From a virus, in IMG/VR virus record IMGVR_UViG_3300033146_003205, positions 1 through 40,196 of that record: 40,196 nt of DNA; one strand, given 5' to 3'. The notes beneath the pieces are model-generated. The model made no database searches. It was given only the letters and a program-made list of their open reading frames with translations, and had not been told where the DNA came from. Positions 1 to 5,572 of this stretch are shown piece by piece (positions within the stretch are counted from its first letter, which is position 1; each line of letters opens with the position of its first letter). The translations under genes and the position numbers were made by a program.

Positions 1-114
1 AAAAACCTATCAATCCATTCATCGACATAACTTTTTATATTGTTTGATTCGTCGGGAAATCGTTTCGAAAACCATTCAATAAATAATTTATTATCTTTAT
101 AATTTTTTAATTCA
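1..114. repeat. Terminal direct repeat, left copy
   Basis: Bases 1-114 are identical to 40083-40196. The simplest reading is that the window is a circular (or terminally redundant) molecule cut open with a 114-base overlap, giving 40,082 bp of unique sequence. A 70-codon gene crosses the join in frame, which supports closure. A caution is that parts of this same sequence also occur at 39894-39982 and 3550-3579, so repeat collapse must be excluded. Confidence 0.95.
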
Positions 115-143
115 CATCTTTTTAATATAATTTTTTTATCCAT
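1..143 (-). CDS. Small protein with YVDEWIDRFL motif, 5' part (crosses the join)
   Basis: The ATG at 143 is preceded by an AAGGTGG ribosome binding site. The frame stays open to base 1 and, if the ends are joined, continues from 40082 to a TAA at 40013, giving 70 residues in all (143 + 70 nt = 71 codons). The protein is hydrophilic and basic/aromatic, with the segment FIEWFSKRFPDE followed by YVDEWIDRFLTGEPRVY. The YVDEWIDRFLTGEPRVY part is shared with the protein at 3387-3593, so this is a small virus-specific family. No function is recognised. Confidence 0.7.
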   Translation of the reverse strand, partial: MDKKIILKRCELKNYKDNKLFIEWFSKRFPDESNNIKSYVDEWIDRF

Positions 144-159
144 TTATTCCCACCTTTTT

Positions 160-435
160 TTATATAGTTAGTTTCTTTTGTTGTGGATGTTCTGCTTCTT
201 TTTTTAATATTGCTTTGCTTACATCGTCGACATGTTCGGTTCTTTCGTGACGTTCACAACTTTTTTTAGCATCGTCACAATTAGTATTTTTAAATTCTTT
301 GTTACAAAACGAACATTTAACAAAATATTTAATAGGTTCAGGGTCTGAAAGTAAACAATCGTCTCGACATTCTATCGCTTGATTTTCGTTATCAAATTCA
401 GAATAACAATAAGGGCATTTAAAGACTTCTTCCAT
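160..435 (-). CDS. Double zinc-finger protein
   Basis: This 91-residue protein has two Cys-rich fingers: CPYC near residues 7-10 followed by an ECRDDC segment, and KCSFC near 40-44 followed by a C and an H-x4-H pair (ERHERTEH). This is the pattern of C2H2-like fingers repeated twice. The C-terminus is a charged tail. It probably binds nucleic acid or is a small regulator; the exact role cannot be told from sequence. The ATG abuts the TAA of the gene at 436-657, so it is co-transcribed with the tiny genes above it. Confidence 0.75.
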   Translation of the reverse strand: MEEVFKCPYCYSEFDNENQAIECRDDCLLSDPEPIKYFVKCSFCNKEFKNTNCDDAKKSCERHERTEHVDDVSKAILKKEAEHPQQKKLTI

Positions 436-657
436 TTATTCCGCCTCTTTTGTATTTATTGCTTCGTAAACGTCGTTTATGTCTTGGTCATCAAACATTT
501 TTAAAGCGTCTTCTGATGAATAAGCATTTATATATATTTCTCCTGAAAAATAAATTCTATATGGTTTTATATTTTCGTTTAAATTTTGTCTTGCTTCGTC
601 TTCTAATTCAGGTTCATAAAAAACTTTATTGCCGTTTGCGTCTAAATCATAACTCAT
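436..657 (-). CDS. Hypothetical acidic protein starting MSYDLDANGN
   Basis: This is a 73-residue acidic protein of unknown function. Its first 16 residues are encoded inside a 73-bp exact duplication (609-681 = 987-1059), so it shares its N-terminus with the shorter protein at 925-1035. The remainder (IYFSGEIYINAYSSEDALKM) looks like a beta strand pair followed by a helix and is not present in the second copy. It overlaps the 3' end of the mini-gene at 647-712. Confidence 0.7.
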   Translation of the reverse strand: MSYDLDANGNKVFYEPELEDEARQNLNENIKPYRIYFSGEIYINAYSSEDALKMFDDQDINDVYEAINTKEAE

Positions 658-681
658 TTAAACCACAACTTTTAAACAACC
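609..681. repeat. 73-bp exact direct repeat, copy 1
   Basis: Bases 609-681 equal 987-1059 exactly (offset 378). The repeat spans the end of one minus-strand gene and the start of the next. Divergence begins abruptly on both sides, as expected from a recent segmental duplication or recombination between paralogues. Confidence 0.95.
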
Positions 682-712
682 GTTCTTTATCTCTTTTTGT
701 TAATTTATCCAT
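647..712 (-). CDS. Mini-ORF, 21 residues
   Basis: An ATG at 712 starts directly after the stop of the gene at 713-880 and reads MDKLTKRDKERLFKSCGLNEL. Its second half lies in the 73-bp repeat, but in a different frame from the homologous stretch of the gene at 1036-1182, where the same DNA encodes the ending GCLKVVV. It could be a real micro-gene or the scar of the duplication; low confidence. Confidence 0.35.
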   Translation of the reverse strand: MDKLTKRDKERLFKSCGLNEL

Positions 713-880
713 TTAAACCCACTCCTTTAAAATATAGTTCTTTATATCTTCTCTTATGCTGTCCTCGTCTTGTGCTCTCATTCTTGACGTCGAATCTGCA
801 TTATTAAAATTATTGTCTGCATTATAGAAATTATCTATAACTAAATTTAATTCGTCTGCTATATCTTCGTTACTTACCAT
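713..880 (-). CDS. Small acidic protein with NFNNAD-TS motif
   Basis: This 55-residue protein starts at 880 behind a GAGGTGTTATAA ribosome binding site. It is predicted to be mostly helical and acidic. The central NFNNADSTS and the pattern around it (NFYNADN before, R-x2-I-K after) match the protein at 1183-1377 (INFNNADKTS), so the two are paralogues within one operon. Function unknown. Confidence 0.65.
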   Translation of the reverse strand: MVSNEDIADELNLVIDNFYNADNNFNNADSTSRMRAQDEDSIREDIKNYILKEWV

Positions 881-924
881 TTATAACACCTCTATTTTAA
901 TATAAGGATTCTTACATTTTGAAT

Positions 925-1035
925 TTATTTTTTTTCGTTTATTGATTGGTTCCCGTCTTCGCACGATATAGAAACTTCTATATAACCAGGTTCATAAAAA
1001 ACTTTATTGCCGTTTGCGTCTAAATCATAACTCAT
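925..1035 (-). CDS. Truncated paralogue of the MSYDLDANGN protein
   Basis: This 36-residue ORF shares its first 16 residues with the protein at 436-657 because both lie in the 73-bp duplication, then diverges to GYIEVSISCEDGNQ and stops. It starts one base before the stop of the gene at 1036-1182. It may be a short functional protein or a relic; its tail is unrelated to the longer copy. Confidence 0.5.
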   Translation of the reverse strand: MSYDLDANGNKVFYEPGYIEVSISCEDGNQSINEKK

Positions 1036-1059
1036 TTAAACCACAACTTTTAAACAACC
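987..1059. repeat. 73-bp exact direct repeat, copy 2
   Basis: Second copy of the repeat at 609-681. Here the upstream gene (1036-1182) reads through it in one frame and ends GCLKVVV; in copy 1 the matching DNA is read in another frame. Confidence 0.95.
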
Positions 1060-1182
1060 ATAATTTTTTAATATTATTATAAACTTCTCTCTTTGTTCTT
1101 CGCTTTCTAAATCATAATAAAACGTGTCTTCGTCATCGTTCCACTCGATAGAGTCGATTAAATCTTTTATTAAATCAGTCAT
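1036..1182 (-). CDS. Small acidic hypothetical protein
   Basis: This 48-residue protein is strongly acidic in its centre (EWNDDEDTFYYDLESEEQ) and ends in a hydrophobic segment. It is packed between neighbours with no gap. It has no recognised family. The last residues fall in the 73-bp repeat, which suggests that this gene is the parental form from which the mini-ORF at 647-712 was derived. Confidence 0.6.
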   Translation of the reverse strand: MTDLIKDLIDSIEWNDDEDTFYYDLESEEQREKFIIILKNYGCLKVVV

Positions 1183-1377
1183 TTAAAGCACCTGGTCCAT
1201 CAATCTTTTTAATAAAGTTTTAATATATCTTTGTCTTATTTCTTCTTTACTATAAACTCTTTGTCCGCTGGTTTTATCTGCATTATTAAAGTTTATTTCG
1301 TCGTCGTAAAGTTCATTAACTGATTTTTCTATTTCATCAATATAAAAACTCATTTCTTGGTTTATTACGTCTTGCAT
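1183..1377 (-). CDS. Helical protein, paralogue of 713-880
   Basis: This 64-residue protein is preceded by a GAGGTGTTATAA ribosome binding site. INFNNADKTSGQRVYSKEE followed by a basic helix (RQRYIKTLLKRL) aligns with the gene at 713-880. Together with the 73-bp repeat this shows that the block 609-1377 arose by duplication of a two-gene unit. No function is recognised. Confidence 0.65.
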   Translation of the reverse strand: MQDVINQEMSFYIDEIEKSVNELYDDEINFNNADKTSGQRVYSKEEIRQRYIKTLLKRLMDQVL

Positions 1378-1563
1378 TTATAACACCTCGGGATTACTTT
1401 TTAATTTATTATTGAGTTTATCTTTTAAAATATAATATTTTTGTAAACATTCAGGATTATTACACCTTAAAATAGCATAATTAAATATACCTTTAAAAAA
1501 TCTATTCACTTTTAAAGAATGTCCACATTTACAAATTTTTTTATTATAGTTTATTTTTTGCAT
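1378..1563 (-). CDS. Zinc-ribbon protein
   Basis: This 61-residue basic protein has a Cys pair ICKCGH at residues 10-15 and a second pair RCNNPEC at residues 33-39, spaced as in a small zinc ribbon. The C-terminus is a lysine-rich helix. It is probably a nucleic-acid or protein binding accessory factor. It shares the recurring GAGGTGTTATAA leader and the tight spacing of this operon. Confidence 0.65.
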   Translation of the reverse strand: MQKINYNKKICKCGHSLKVNRFFKGIFNYAILRCNNPECLQKYYILKDKLNNKLKSNPEVL

Positions 1564-1573
1564 TTATAACACC

Positions 1574-2362
1574 TCAATATATAAAACCTAATTCTTCCAT
1601 TGTTGCTTTAAAATTTGATTTAAGCTTTGGCAATCTTGCTTTTAGCCATTCTTCACTTTGTAGCTGTTCAAGTGTTGCATTTGGTGCTATTGCTGAATTT
1701 CTCGCACTTTTTAAGTCTGCTCCGCTACCTTCTCCCCAACTTACCGCTTTTTCTATAATTTTAAATTTGTGTTCTTTAAGTGCTTTTTTCCACTCTTTAG
1801 CTTCTTCTATGTTATCAAATGGGCATTTATGCCACTCAGTAACAAACCCTTTAAAAGTATATTTTGGGCTAAAAGTTTCTTTTTCTTTATGTTCTATTTC
1901 TTCAATTTCAAAGGTTTTATTTTGTCCTGTTTTTTCTAAATAGCTTATAAACGCTTTGTCTTTATCGAAAGTAATTGGTAAGGAATTAAACATTATTTTA
2001 TTTTTTGTTTGCCTTACTTCTCCTTTTTCTAATCCCCAACAGTCTTTAGTTCTTGCATGGTACAGAGTATTACTTATATAATGCATAGGTTCGTCTGAAT
2101 CCATTAAGTGCCACTTGATATATTTTTTATATTCTGGTGCTAGTTCTTCAATAATGTCGTGAATACACCCACAACATAACGTAGCACGTTCGGACCTTAA
2201 ACCTGCTGTATATAAACTTCCTGTAATACTAAACGAATTATGACCGTTTCCGTATTCGTCGTCATATCTTAAATTTATAATTAAATCGACTTTTTCATTT
2301 TGATAATTTACGTTTTTAATTGCAATTGTTCTTTTTTGGTTTTTAGTTAATATGCTTTTCAT
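1574..2362 (-). CDS. Conserved phage-type protein with WHL-SDEPMHY motif
   Basis: This 262-residue protein begins at 2362 behind an AAGGTGT site. From residue about 38 it shows NGHNSFSITG, then CCGCIHDIIEELAPEYKKYIKWHL and SDEPMHYISNTLYHA, followed by WGLEKGEVR. This combination is familiar to me from conserved hypothetical proteins of many bacterial tailed phages, where the block ends in a helix-rich C-terminus as here. The CCGC, H and W residues could form a metal site but this is inference. The function of the family is not known to me. Confidence 0.7.
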   Translation of the reverse strand: MKSILTKNQKRTIAIKNVNYQNEKVDLIINLRYDDEYGNGHNSFSITGSLYTAGLRSERATLCCGCIHDIIEELAPEYKKYIKWHLMDSDEPMHYISNTLYHARTKDCWGLEKGEVRQTKNKIMFNSLPITFDKDKAFISYLEKTGQNKTFEIEEIEHKEKETFSPKYTFKGFVTEWHKCPFDNIEEAKEWKKALKEHKFKIIEKAVSWGEGSGADLKSARNSAIAPNATLEQLQSEEWLKARLPKLKSNFKATMEELGFIY

Positions 2363-2508
2363 GTTTTACACCTTGTTTTTTTTAATTCTTCTTTCGTTGT
2401 TTAACCGCCTTTTAAGACGTTTTAAGCTTTTTGCTTATATTGTTATTACTTTTGGATTATCTCTTTAATTTGATATCTTTAAATAAGTTTAAACGATATA
2501 TTAACCGT
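2363..2508. other. Intergenic gap with an inverted repeat
   Basis: No open frame with a plausible start is seen in this 146-base gap. At its end, TTTAAACG (2489-2496) and CGTTTAAA (2507-2514) form a perfect 8-bp inverted repeat with a 10-base loop overlapping the stop of the gene at 2509-2634. It may act as a weak terminator or RNA processing signal. Confidence 0.5.
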
Positions 2509-2634
2509 TTAAATCAAATCATTTCTGTTTAATTGTGTAAGTCTCTTAATTTGTTCAAATGTTATATCTTGAATGATTCTTAATTCTTGTATTTTTTGGT
2601 ATTCTTCGAAATTATTAATAAATATTTTAATCAC
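2509..2634 (-). CDS. Small helical protein, GTG start
   Basis: A GTG at 2634 opens a 41-residue frame reading MIKIFINNFEEYQKIQ and so on to NRNDLI. There is no ATG, so the GTG is inferred. The protein looks like a single amphipathic helix-turn-helix-sized unit (EEYQKIQELR, EQIKRLTQL), but no family is recognised. Confidence 0.5.
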   Translation of the reverse strand: MIKIFINNFEEYQKIQELRIIQDITFEQIKRLTQLNRNDLI

Positions 2635-2640
2635 CTGGTT

Positions 2641-2863
2641 TTATTTGTGTTTTAAGGGCGTTGTTATTGCCATTAAAAACCTTTTTATATCGTTGCCGCA
2701 TCTTTCAAACTCTTTAAGTCGTTGTCTATCTGCATATATCCTTTTAATAAGCTCCCGATAATTTTAATAAAATTGCAATAAATAATAAAAATAAAATTAA
2801 AGGAGCGATTTTATCCATTAATTTTTTAAAAGGTTTGAATAAAATTCTGTCGTAAACATCCAT
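2641..2863 (-). pseudogene. Possible frameshifted membrane/coiled-coil gene
   Basis: The frame of the ATG at 2863 ends at 2744. A second frame, one base away, is open from about 2764 and reads YRELIKRIYADRQRLKEF then ERCGNDIKRFL to a stop at 2641, but it has no ATG, GTG or TTG at its beginning. Joining the two by a +1 shift would give a protein with one membrane helix followed by a charged helix. The second part ends just before the start region of the next gene, as a real gene would. It may be a mutation, a sequencing error or a +1 frameshift. Confidence 0.35.
2744..2863 (-). CDS. Small single-pass membrane protein
   Basis: This 39-residue protein starts with the ATG directly after the stop of the gene at 2864-3151. 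Residues 1-18 are amphipathic and basic, and residues 19-34 (IAPLILFLLFIAILLK) form one membrane helix. It could be a holin-like or anchor peptide, but a tiny membrane protein in this position may do many things. See the overlapping entry for a possible longer, frameshifted form. Confidence 0.5.
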   Translation of the reverse strand: MDVYDRILFKPFKKLMDKIAPLILFLLFIAILLKLSGAY

Positions 2864-3151
2864 TTAAACCACTGTGTAATAAGGCACGTTATACCTTTTT
2901 ATCTTGCTGATGTCTTTGACGTCTGTTATGTTGTGAATTGTTGTATCGTTCAATAAATTAAATAAATAAAGTTCATAATTTGAATATGTTTTATTTAAAT
3001 TCTCTTTCGAAATAGTATTTAAGATTTTTTCAAGTTCTTTAAATAAAATATCGTTGTTTTCTGTGCTTGTGTTGTGATGGATTGAAATACTTTTAAAATT
3101 GTTTTTTAAAATATCTTTATATTCTTTTTGAGTTATTTTTTTATATATCAT
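2864..3151 (-). CDS. Hypothetical protein
   Basis: The ATG at 3151 has an AAGGTGG site seven bases upstream and is preferred over the GTG at 3160. The 95-residue product is mixed alpha/beta, hydrophilic, with no cysteines and no known motif. It overlaps the start of the membrane-protein gene by translational coupling (TAA-ATG). Confidence 0.6.
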   Translation of the reverse strand: MIYKKITQKEYKDILKNNFKSISIHHNTSTENNDILFKELEKILNTISKENLNKTYSNYELYLFNLLNDTTIHNITDVKDISKIKRYNVPYYTVV

Positions 3152-3330
3152 TTGTTCCACCTTATTTTTATATCATTCTTTATTATTTTGTGACTAAAAG
3201 CAATTAACCAATTACTAAAAGGAGTCACAACACAAAAAGCAATAAATAACACTCTCAAAACCCGACGGTCTAAAATAAACGCCGTGCCGTAAGTTTTCAA
3301 ATTATACGGTTTAAATGTTGTTGTTTTCAT
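3148..3330 (-). CDS. Small membrane protein with strong RBS
   Basis: The ATG at 3330 is preceded by AGGAGGTG, the strongest Shine-Dalgarno sequence in this arm, so it is chosen over the GTG at 3339. The 60-residue protein is basic at the N-terminus, has a hydrophobic stretch around residues 24-46 (VLRVLFIAFCVVTPFSNW), and ends in a basic tail. One membrane helix is likely. It is early in the leftward arm and strongly translated; role unknown. Confidence 0.6.
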   Translation of the reverse strand: MKTTTFKPYNLKTYGTAFILDRRVLRVLFIAFCVVTPFSNWLIAFSHKIIKNDIKIRWNK

Positions 3331-3386
3331 GTTGTGCACCTCCTGGTTTTTATTCTAAAAAATTTGATTTTGTCTTCTTCAGGATT

Positions 3387-3593
3387 TTAACCAGTGAGAA
3401 AACATATAAAAAAAATAAAAAAAGTATCTGTCGTTGTTCTGCCTGGCGTGGGGCGTACGATAATAAAATAAATATCGGATAATTTTTCCCTGTATCCAGT
3501 AAGCACGAATTTTAAAGGTTTAGTGCCATAAACCCGCGGTTCTCCTGTCAAAAACCTATCAATCCATTCATCGACATAAGGATATAAAAACAC
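3387..3593 (-). CDS. YVDEWIDRFL-family protein, first gene of the leftward arm
   Basis: A GTG at 3593 with an AAAGGA site opens a 68-residue frame. Residues 6-22 (YVDEWIDRFLTGEPRVY) are identical to the protein that crosses the genome join, and the DNA 3528-3579 is identical to 40061-40112. The rest is unrelated and ends in a hydrophobic stretch (FFIFFICFL) that may insert in a membrane. This shows mosaic exchange between the two loci. It is the gene nearest the putative control region. Confidence 0.5.
   Translation of the reverse strand: MFLYPYVDEWIDRFLTGEPRVYGTKPLKFVLTGYREKLSDIYFIIVRPTPGRTTTDTFFIFFICFLTG
3528..3579. repeat. 52-bp dispersed repeat
   Basis: This segment equals 40061-40112, and its last 30 bases equal 1-30 and 39894-39923. 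It is a coding repeat for the motif WIDRFLTGEPRVY on the minus strand. Confidence 0.95.
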
Positions 3594-3622
3594 TATTCCT
3601 TTATAAGAAGCGTGTTAACAAG

Positions 3623-3725
3623 TCCAGTGTGTCCAGTGGTACAGCTTAAATAAAGAATTCGGCAAGTAGAGACGCCGTACTGCATAAATCCCACTGGACA
3701 TTTAAACCTTAAAACGTGTCCAGTG
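3623..3725. repeat. TCCAGTG element cluster
   Basis: TCCAGTG occurs at 3623-3629, 3632-3638 and 3719-3725, and inverted as CACTGGA at 3692-3698. The first two are spaced nine bases apart. The third and fourth are flanked by ATTTAAACC/AAAACG sequence. They look like binding sites for a regulator or initiator. Confidence 0.6.
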
Positions 3726-3960
3726 CTAAATAAAAAAGCATAAAACAAGCACTAAATACTTAAAACGCATTTAAAGGGCTGTAGAATCCACGATAATTAA
3801 CGAACCCTTATATTTATATTAGTTGGGTATTAAAACGGCTTAAATCGCTTATATGATGCCTTAAACGTTAAATTAAACTGTTGGCAACGGTGCAATATGC
3901 ACAAAACAACAGATTAAACGCATATAAACGCCATATAAACGCATAGGCAATAAAGCATAA

Positions 3961-3990
3961 GCATAAACGCATATGCATAAACGCATATGC
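3961..3990. repeat. 14-bp tandem iteron
   Basis: Two perfect copies of GCATAAACGCATAT run from 3961 to 3988, and degenerate relatives containing AAACGCATA lie upstream from about 3915. The unit contains the palindrome GCATATGC at the junctions. Confidence 0.7.
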
Positions 3991-4176
3991 AACAAGTTCG
4001 GCGGGGATGTGTTGCTGTGTTGGTTTAAGCATTAAGGTTTTAGGTTCTATGATAGACATATGAGATTTTATGGATTTGATAGATATACCTTATTGCTTTT
4101 ATGGATGTTATTTTATAGATGTTCTTTTATGGATATAATATATATATATATATATGTAATGTTATATACCCAAAAA

Positions 4177-4228
4177 CGCCCATAAAAAACGCCATAAAAA
4201 CACGCCATAAAAACACGCCATAAAAAAC
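4177..4228. repeat. 13-bp tandem array
   Basis: Four units of CGCCATAAAAACA, the outer ones slightly degenerate, run head to tail (4177, 4190, 4203, 4216). Regular A-tracts spaced 13 bases apart may bend DNA. This is one of three short-period arrays in the region. Confidence 0.75.
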
Positions 4229-4492
4229 CCCCCATAAAAAGCACTTACTAACAAGTAGTTTATACGCCTATTGTGTATACCAATGCACCAATAAACCCAT
4301 CTTACGTATATACTACAGAACAATATTATATAACATATATGTTTAAGCACAATAGTACTATACAATAGAGACAAGAACGCTCAATAAAACGTGCTTAGAC
4401 ATTTACGAATCACTATAAAATAATAACAAAAAAAACCTTTAGGAGTCCCACCATATGTTAGTAGTATACATATTACATTCGTTTAAATAAAA

Positions 4493-4531
4493 TTTTGAAA
4501 TATTTTTTTGAAATATTTTTTTGAAATATTT
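4493..4531. repeat. 13-bp AT-rich tandem array
   Basis: Three perfect copies of TTTTGAAATATTT run from 4493 to 4531 and are followed by related T-runs with two CCAGATT elements to about 4568. An AT-rich array next to iterons is a classic candidate for a DNA-unwinding element; here it also lies just upstream of the rightward promoter. Confidence 0.75.
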
Positions 4532-4596
4532 TTTCCAGATTATTTTTCCCCATATTTTTTTCCAGATTGTTTTTACAAAAATGTCTTAAAACTAGG

Positions 4597-4610
4597 AAAA
4601 TTATATAAAG
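4597..4610 (+). promoter_or_regulatory. Putative archaeal promoter for the virion arm
   Basis: GAAAATTATATAAAG (TATA at about 4601-4608 with a purine-rich BRE-like flank) lies 45-55 bases before the ATG at 4655. A transcription start about 25 bases downstream of the TATA box would leave a leader of about 20 bases. It would drive the terminase genes and tRNA-Thr. Confidence 0.5.
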
Positions 4611-4654
4611 GGGTAACTCTATGGAAGATTTATACTTATTGTTTTTTGATAAAA

Positions 4655-5191
4655 ATGAATACTGACAAAGACCTTATTGTTATAGATAAAGAAGATGTTC
4701 CCAAGAGTATTTTAGAATATCTTAAAGATAATGATTTAACTTCTAATTCCAAAGATTTATATTTAGATTTTGTTCGTGCATGTTCTTCTACAGAGAAACC
4801 TTCATGGGAATCTTGGTTATACCTTTATAACACAGTAAAACGTCAGAAATTCATAGACAGAATAGAGAAAGCTATCGAGATAAATACTTTACGTAAAGAG
4901 GAGCTTGAAGAGCAAGACGATTTATCTCCTGAAGAACGTGGCGAGTACAAGAATTTATTAAATCACATTAATAATTTCAACAAAAGATACAGTGAAATGA
5001 CTCGTGACCAGATGAACGATGTTAACAGAAGTCTTGACAGGTCTCACGTTAAGAGAACAGAGAATGTTAATTTAACAGGTAATTTAAGAGACATGAGTGC
5101 TATTGTTGCGAAAGCCACTGCCCAACGTGATAATGCTATGAAAATAGTTGATATTGATGAAAAACAAGAAATGAAAAAGATAAATAAATAA
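4655..5191 (+). CDS. Putative terminase small subunit
   Basis: This 178-residue protein is hydrophilic and helical. The ATG at 4655 is preferred because the upstream extension of the frame reads through the 13-bp T-rich repeats and the promoter. A Glu/Lys-rich middle (residues 70-120) is followed by a segment with RDQMNDVNRSLDRSHVKRTENV, as seen near the oligomerisation and C-terminal parts of small terminases. It lies two genes before the large terminase, the usual place for TerS, which recognises packaging sites on the genome. The call rests mainly on position; no helix-turn-helix is obvious. Confidence 0.55.
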   Translation: MNTDKDLIVIDKEDVPKSILEYLKDNDLTSNSKDLYLDFVRACSSTEKPSWESWLYLYNTVKRQKFIDRIEKAIEINTLRKEELEEQDDLSPEERGEYKNLLNHINNFNKRYSEMTRDQMNDVNRSLDRSHVKRTENVNLTGNLRDMSAIVAKATAQRDNAMKIVDIDEKQEMKKINK

Positions 5192-5193
5192 TT

Positions 5194-5266
5194 GCTGCGA
5201 TAGTCTAATTGGCTAGGCACTCGCCTTGTAAGCGAGAACATGTCGGTTCAAGTCCGGCTCGTAGCT
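5194..5266 (+). tRNA. tRNA-Thr (anticodon UGU)
   Basis: A full cloverleaf can be drawn: acceptor GCTGCGA/TCGTAGC (one G-U pair), D stem GTCT/AGGC, anticodon stem CTCGC/GCGAG with loop CTTGTAA (anticodon TGT), a five-base variable loop and T stem GTCGG/CCGGC with loop TTCAAGT. The discriminator base is T, as in archaeal threonine tRNAs, and CCA is not encoded in register. It reads ACA, a codon used very heavily in the fibre and tail genes. It starts two bases after the stop of the putative TerS gene. Confidence 0.95.
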
Positions 5267-5275
5267 TCCACCTTT

Positions 5276-5291
5276 TTCCTGATGTCAGGAA
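5276..5291. repeat. Short inverted repeat between tRNA and next gene
   Basis: TTCCTGA and TCAGGAA form a perfect 7-bp inverted repeat with a two-base spacer, just after the tRNA and before the ATG at 5293. It could be an operator site or an RNA processing element at the tRNA 3' end. Confidence 0.5.
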
Positions 5292-5292
5292 T

Positions 5293-5445
5293 ATGGTAAA
5301 ATATAAAATGACAAAATTAGATAATGGTAAAAATTGGTACGTGTTAGATTTAAATAATTATACTTCTGAATTTCTTATTGAAATTATAGAAGATTTATCA
5401 ATACAACTTGAATTATTAAAAGATGAATTAAATGGTAAAAGATGA
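5293..5445 (+). CDS. Small hypothetical protein
   Basis: The ATG at 5293 opens a 50-residue frame (MVKYKMTKLDNGKNWYVLDL and onward). A longer frame back into the tRNA is not credible. The C-terminal half (IIEDLSIQLELLKDELNGKR) looks like a coiled-coil helix. Its last residues are encoded by the first unit of a 19-bp tandem repeat. Function unknown; position before TerL suggests a packaging accessory or simply a filler gene. Confidence 0.55.
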   Translation: MVKYKMTKLDNGKNWYVLDLNNYTSEFLIEIIEDLSIQLELLKDELNGKR

Positions 5446-5478
5446 ATTAAATGGTAAAAGATGAATTAAATGGCAAAA
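5422..5478 (+). repeat. 19-bp tandem repeat, three copies
   Basis: Units at 5422-5440, 5441-5459 and 5460-5478 differ at one base. Because 19 is not a multiple of three, each unit is read in a new frame and encodes the same tail, KDELNGKR followed by a stop. Units also supply ATGs, so mini-ORFs MVKDELNGKR start at 5432 and 5451. The third unit supplies the ATG of the next gene. Confidence 0.95.
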
Positions 5479-5571
5479 GATAAACAAATAAAATCATTAA
5501 AAGTAACCAATAAAGATATTAAATATGTTGGTAAATATTATAATTTAATGGAAGCTATAGCAAAATTATAA
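5470..5571 (+). CDS. Small basic protein upstream of TerL
   Basis: This 33-residue frame (MAKDKQIKSLKVTNKDIKYV and onward) starts inside the last 19-bp repeat and stops two bases before the TerL ATG, an arrangement typical of translational coupling. It is basic with a short hydrophobic end. No family is recognised. Confidence 0.45.
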   Translation: MAKDKQIKSLKVTNKDIKYVGKYYNLMEAIAKL

Positions 5572-5572
5572 A

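Larger units (their letters stand above)
3594..4654. other. Gene-free divergent region, putative origin/control region
   Basis: About 1.06 kb separates the leftward arm (starting at 3593) from the rightward arm (starting at 4655). It contains no convincing gene, but it is full of short repeats: four TCCAGTG elements near 3623-3725, a 14-bp tandem repeat at 3961-3988, TTTTATGGAT repeats at about 4060-4135, a TA run near 4137-4155, a 13-bp array at 4177-4228 and another 13-bp array at 4493-4531. Such iteron-like clusters between diverging operons are typical of replication origins or master regulatory regions. The assignment is inference. Confidence 0.55.

Noticed and set aside
3868-4374. Two minus-strand open frames in the intergenic repeat region
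   Set aside because: They run through tandem repeats, have no ribosome binding sites and have odd composition; the region reads as noncoding.
3961-4531. Short repeat arrays considered as a CRISPR
   Set aside because: Repeats are 13-14 bp, directly adjacent with no unique spacers, and there are no cas genes.
4508-4654. N-terminal extension of the putative small terminase
   Set aside because: The extension is made of repeats (FFEIFFPDYFSPYFFPD) from T-rich arrays and would run through the promoter; the ATG at 4655 is better.
5194-5266. tRNA-Thr as an attachment site for integration
   Set aside because: No integrase gene is found and no duplicate of the tRNA 3' end was noticed elsewhere in the window.
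5209-5292. Upstream extension of the gene at 5293 through the tRNA-Thr
   Set aside because: It would translate the tRNA; the ATG at 5293 is downstream of the tRNA.
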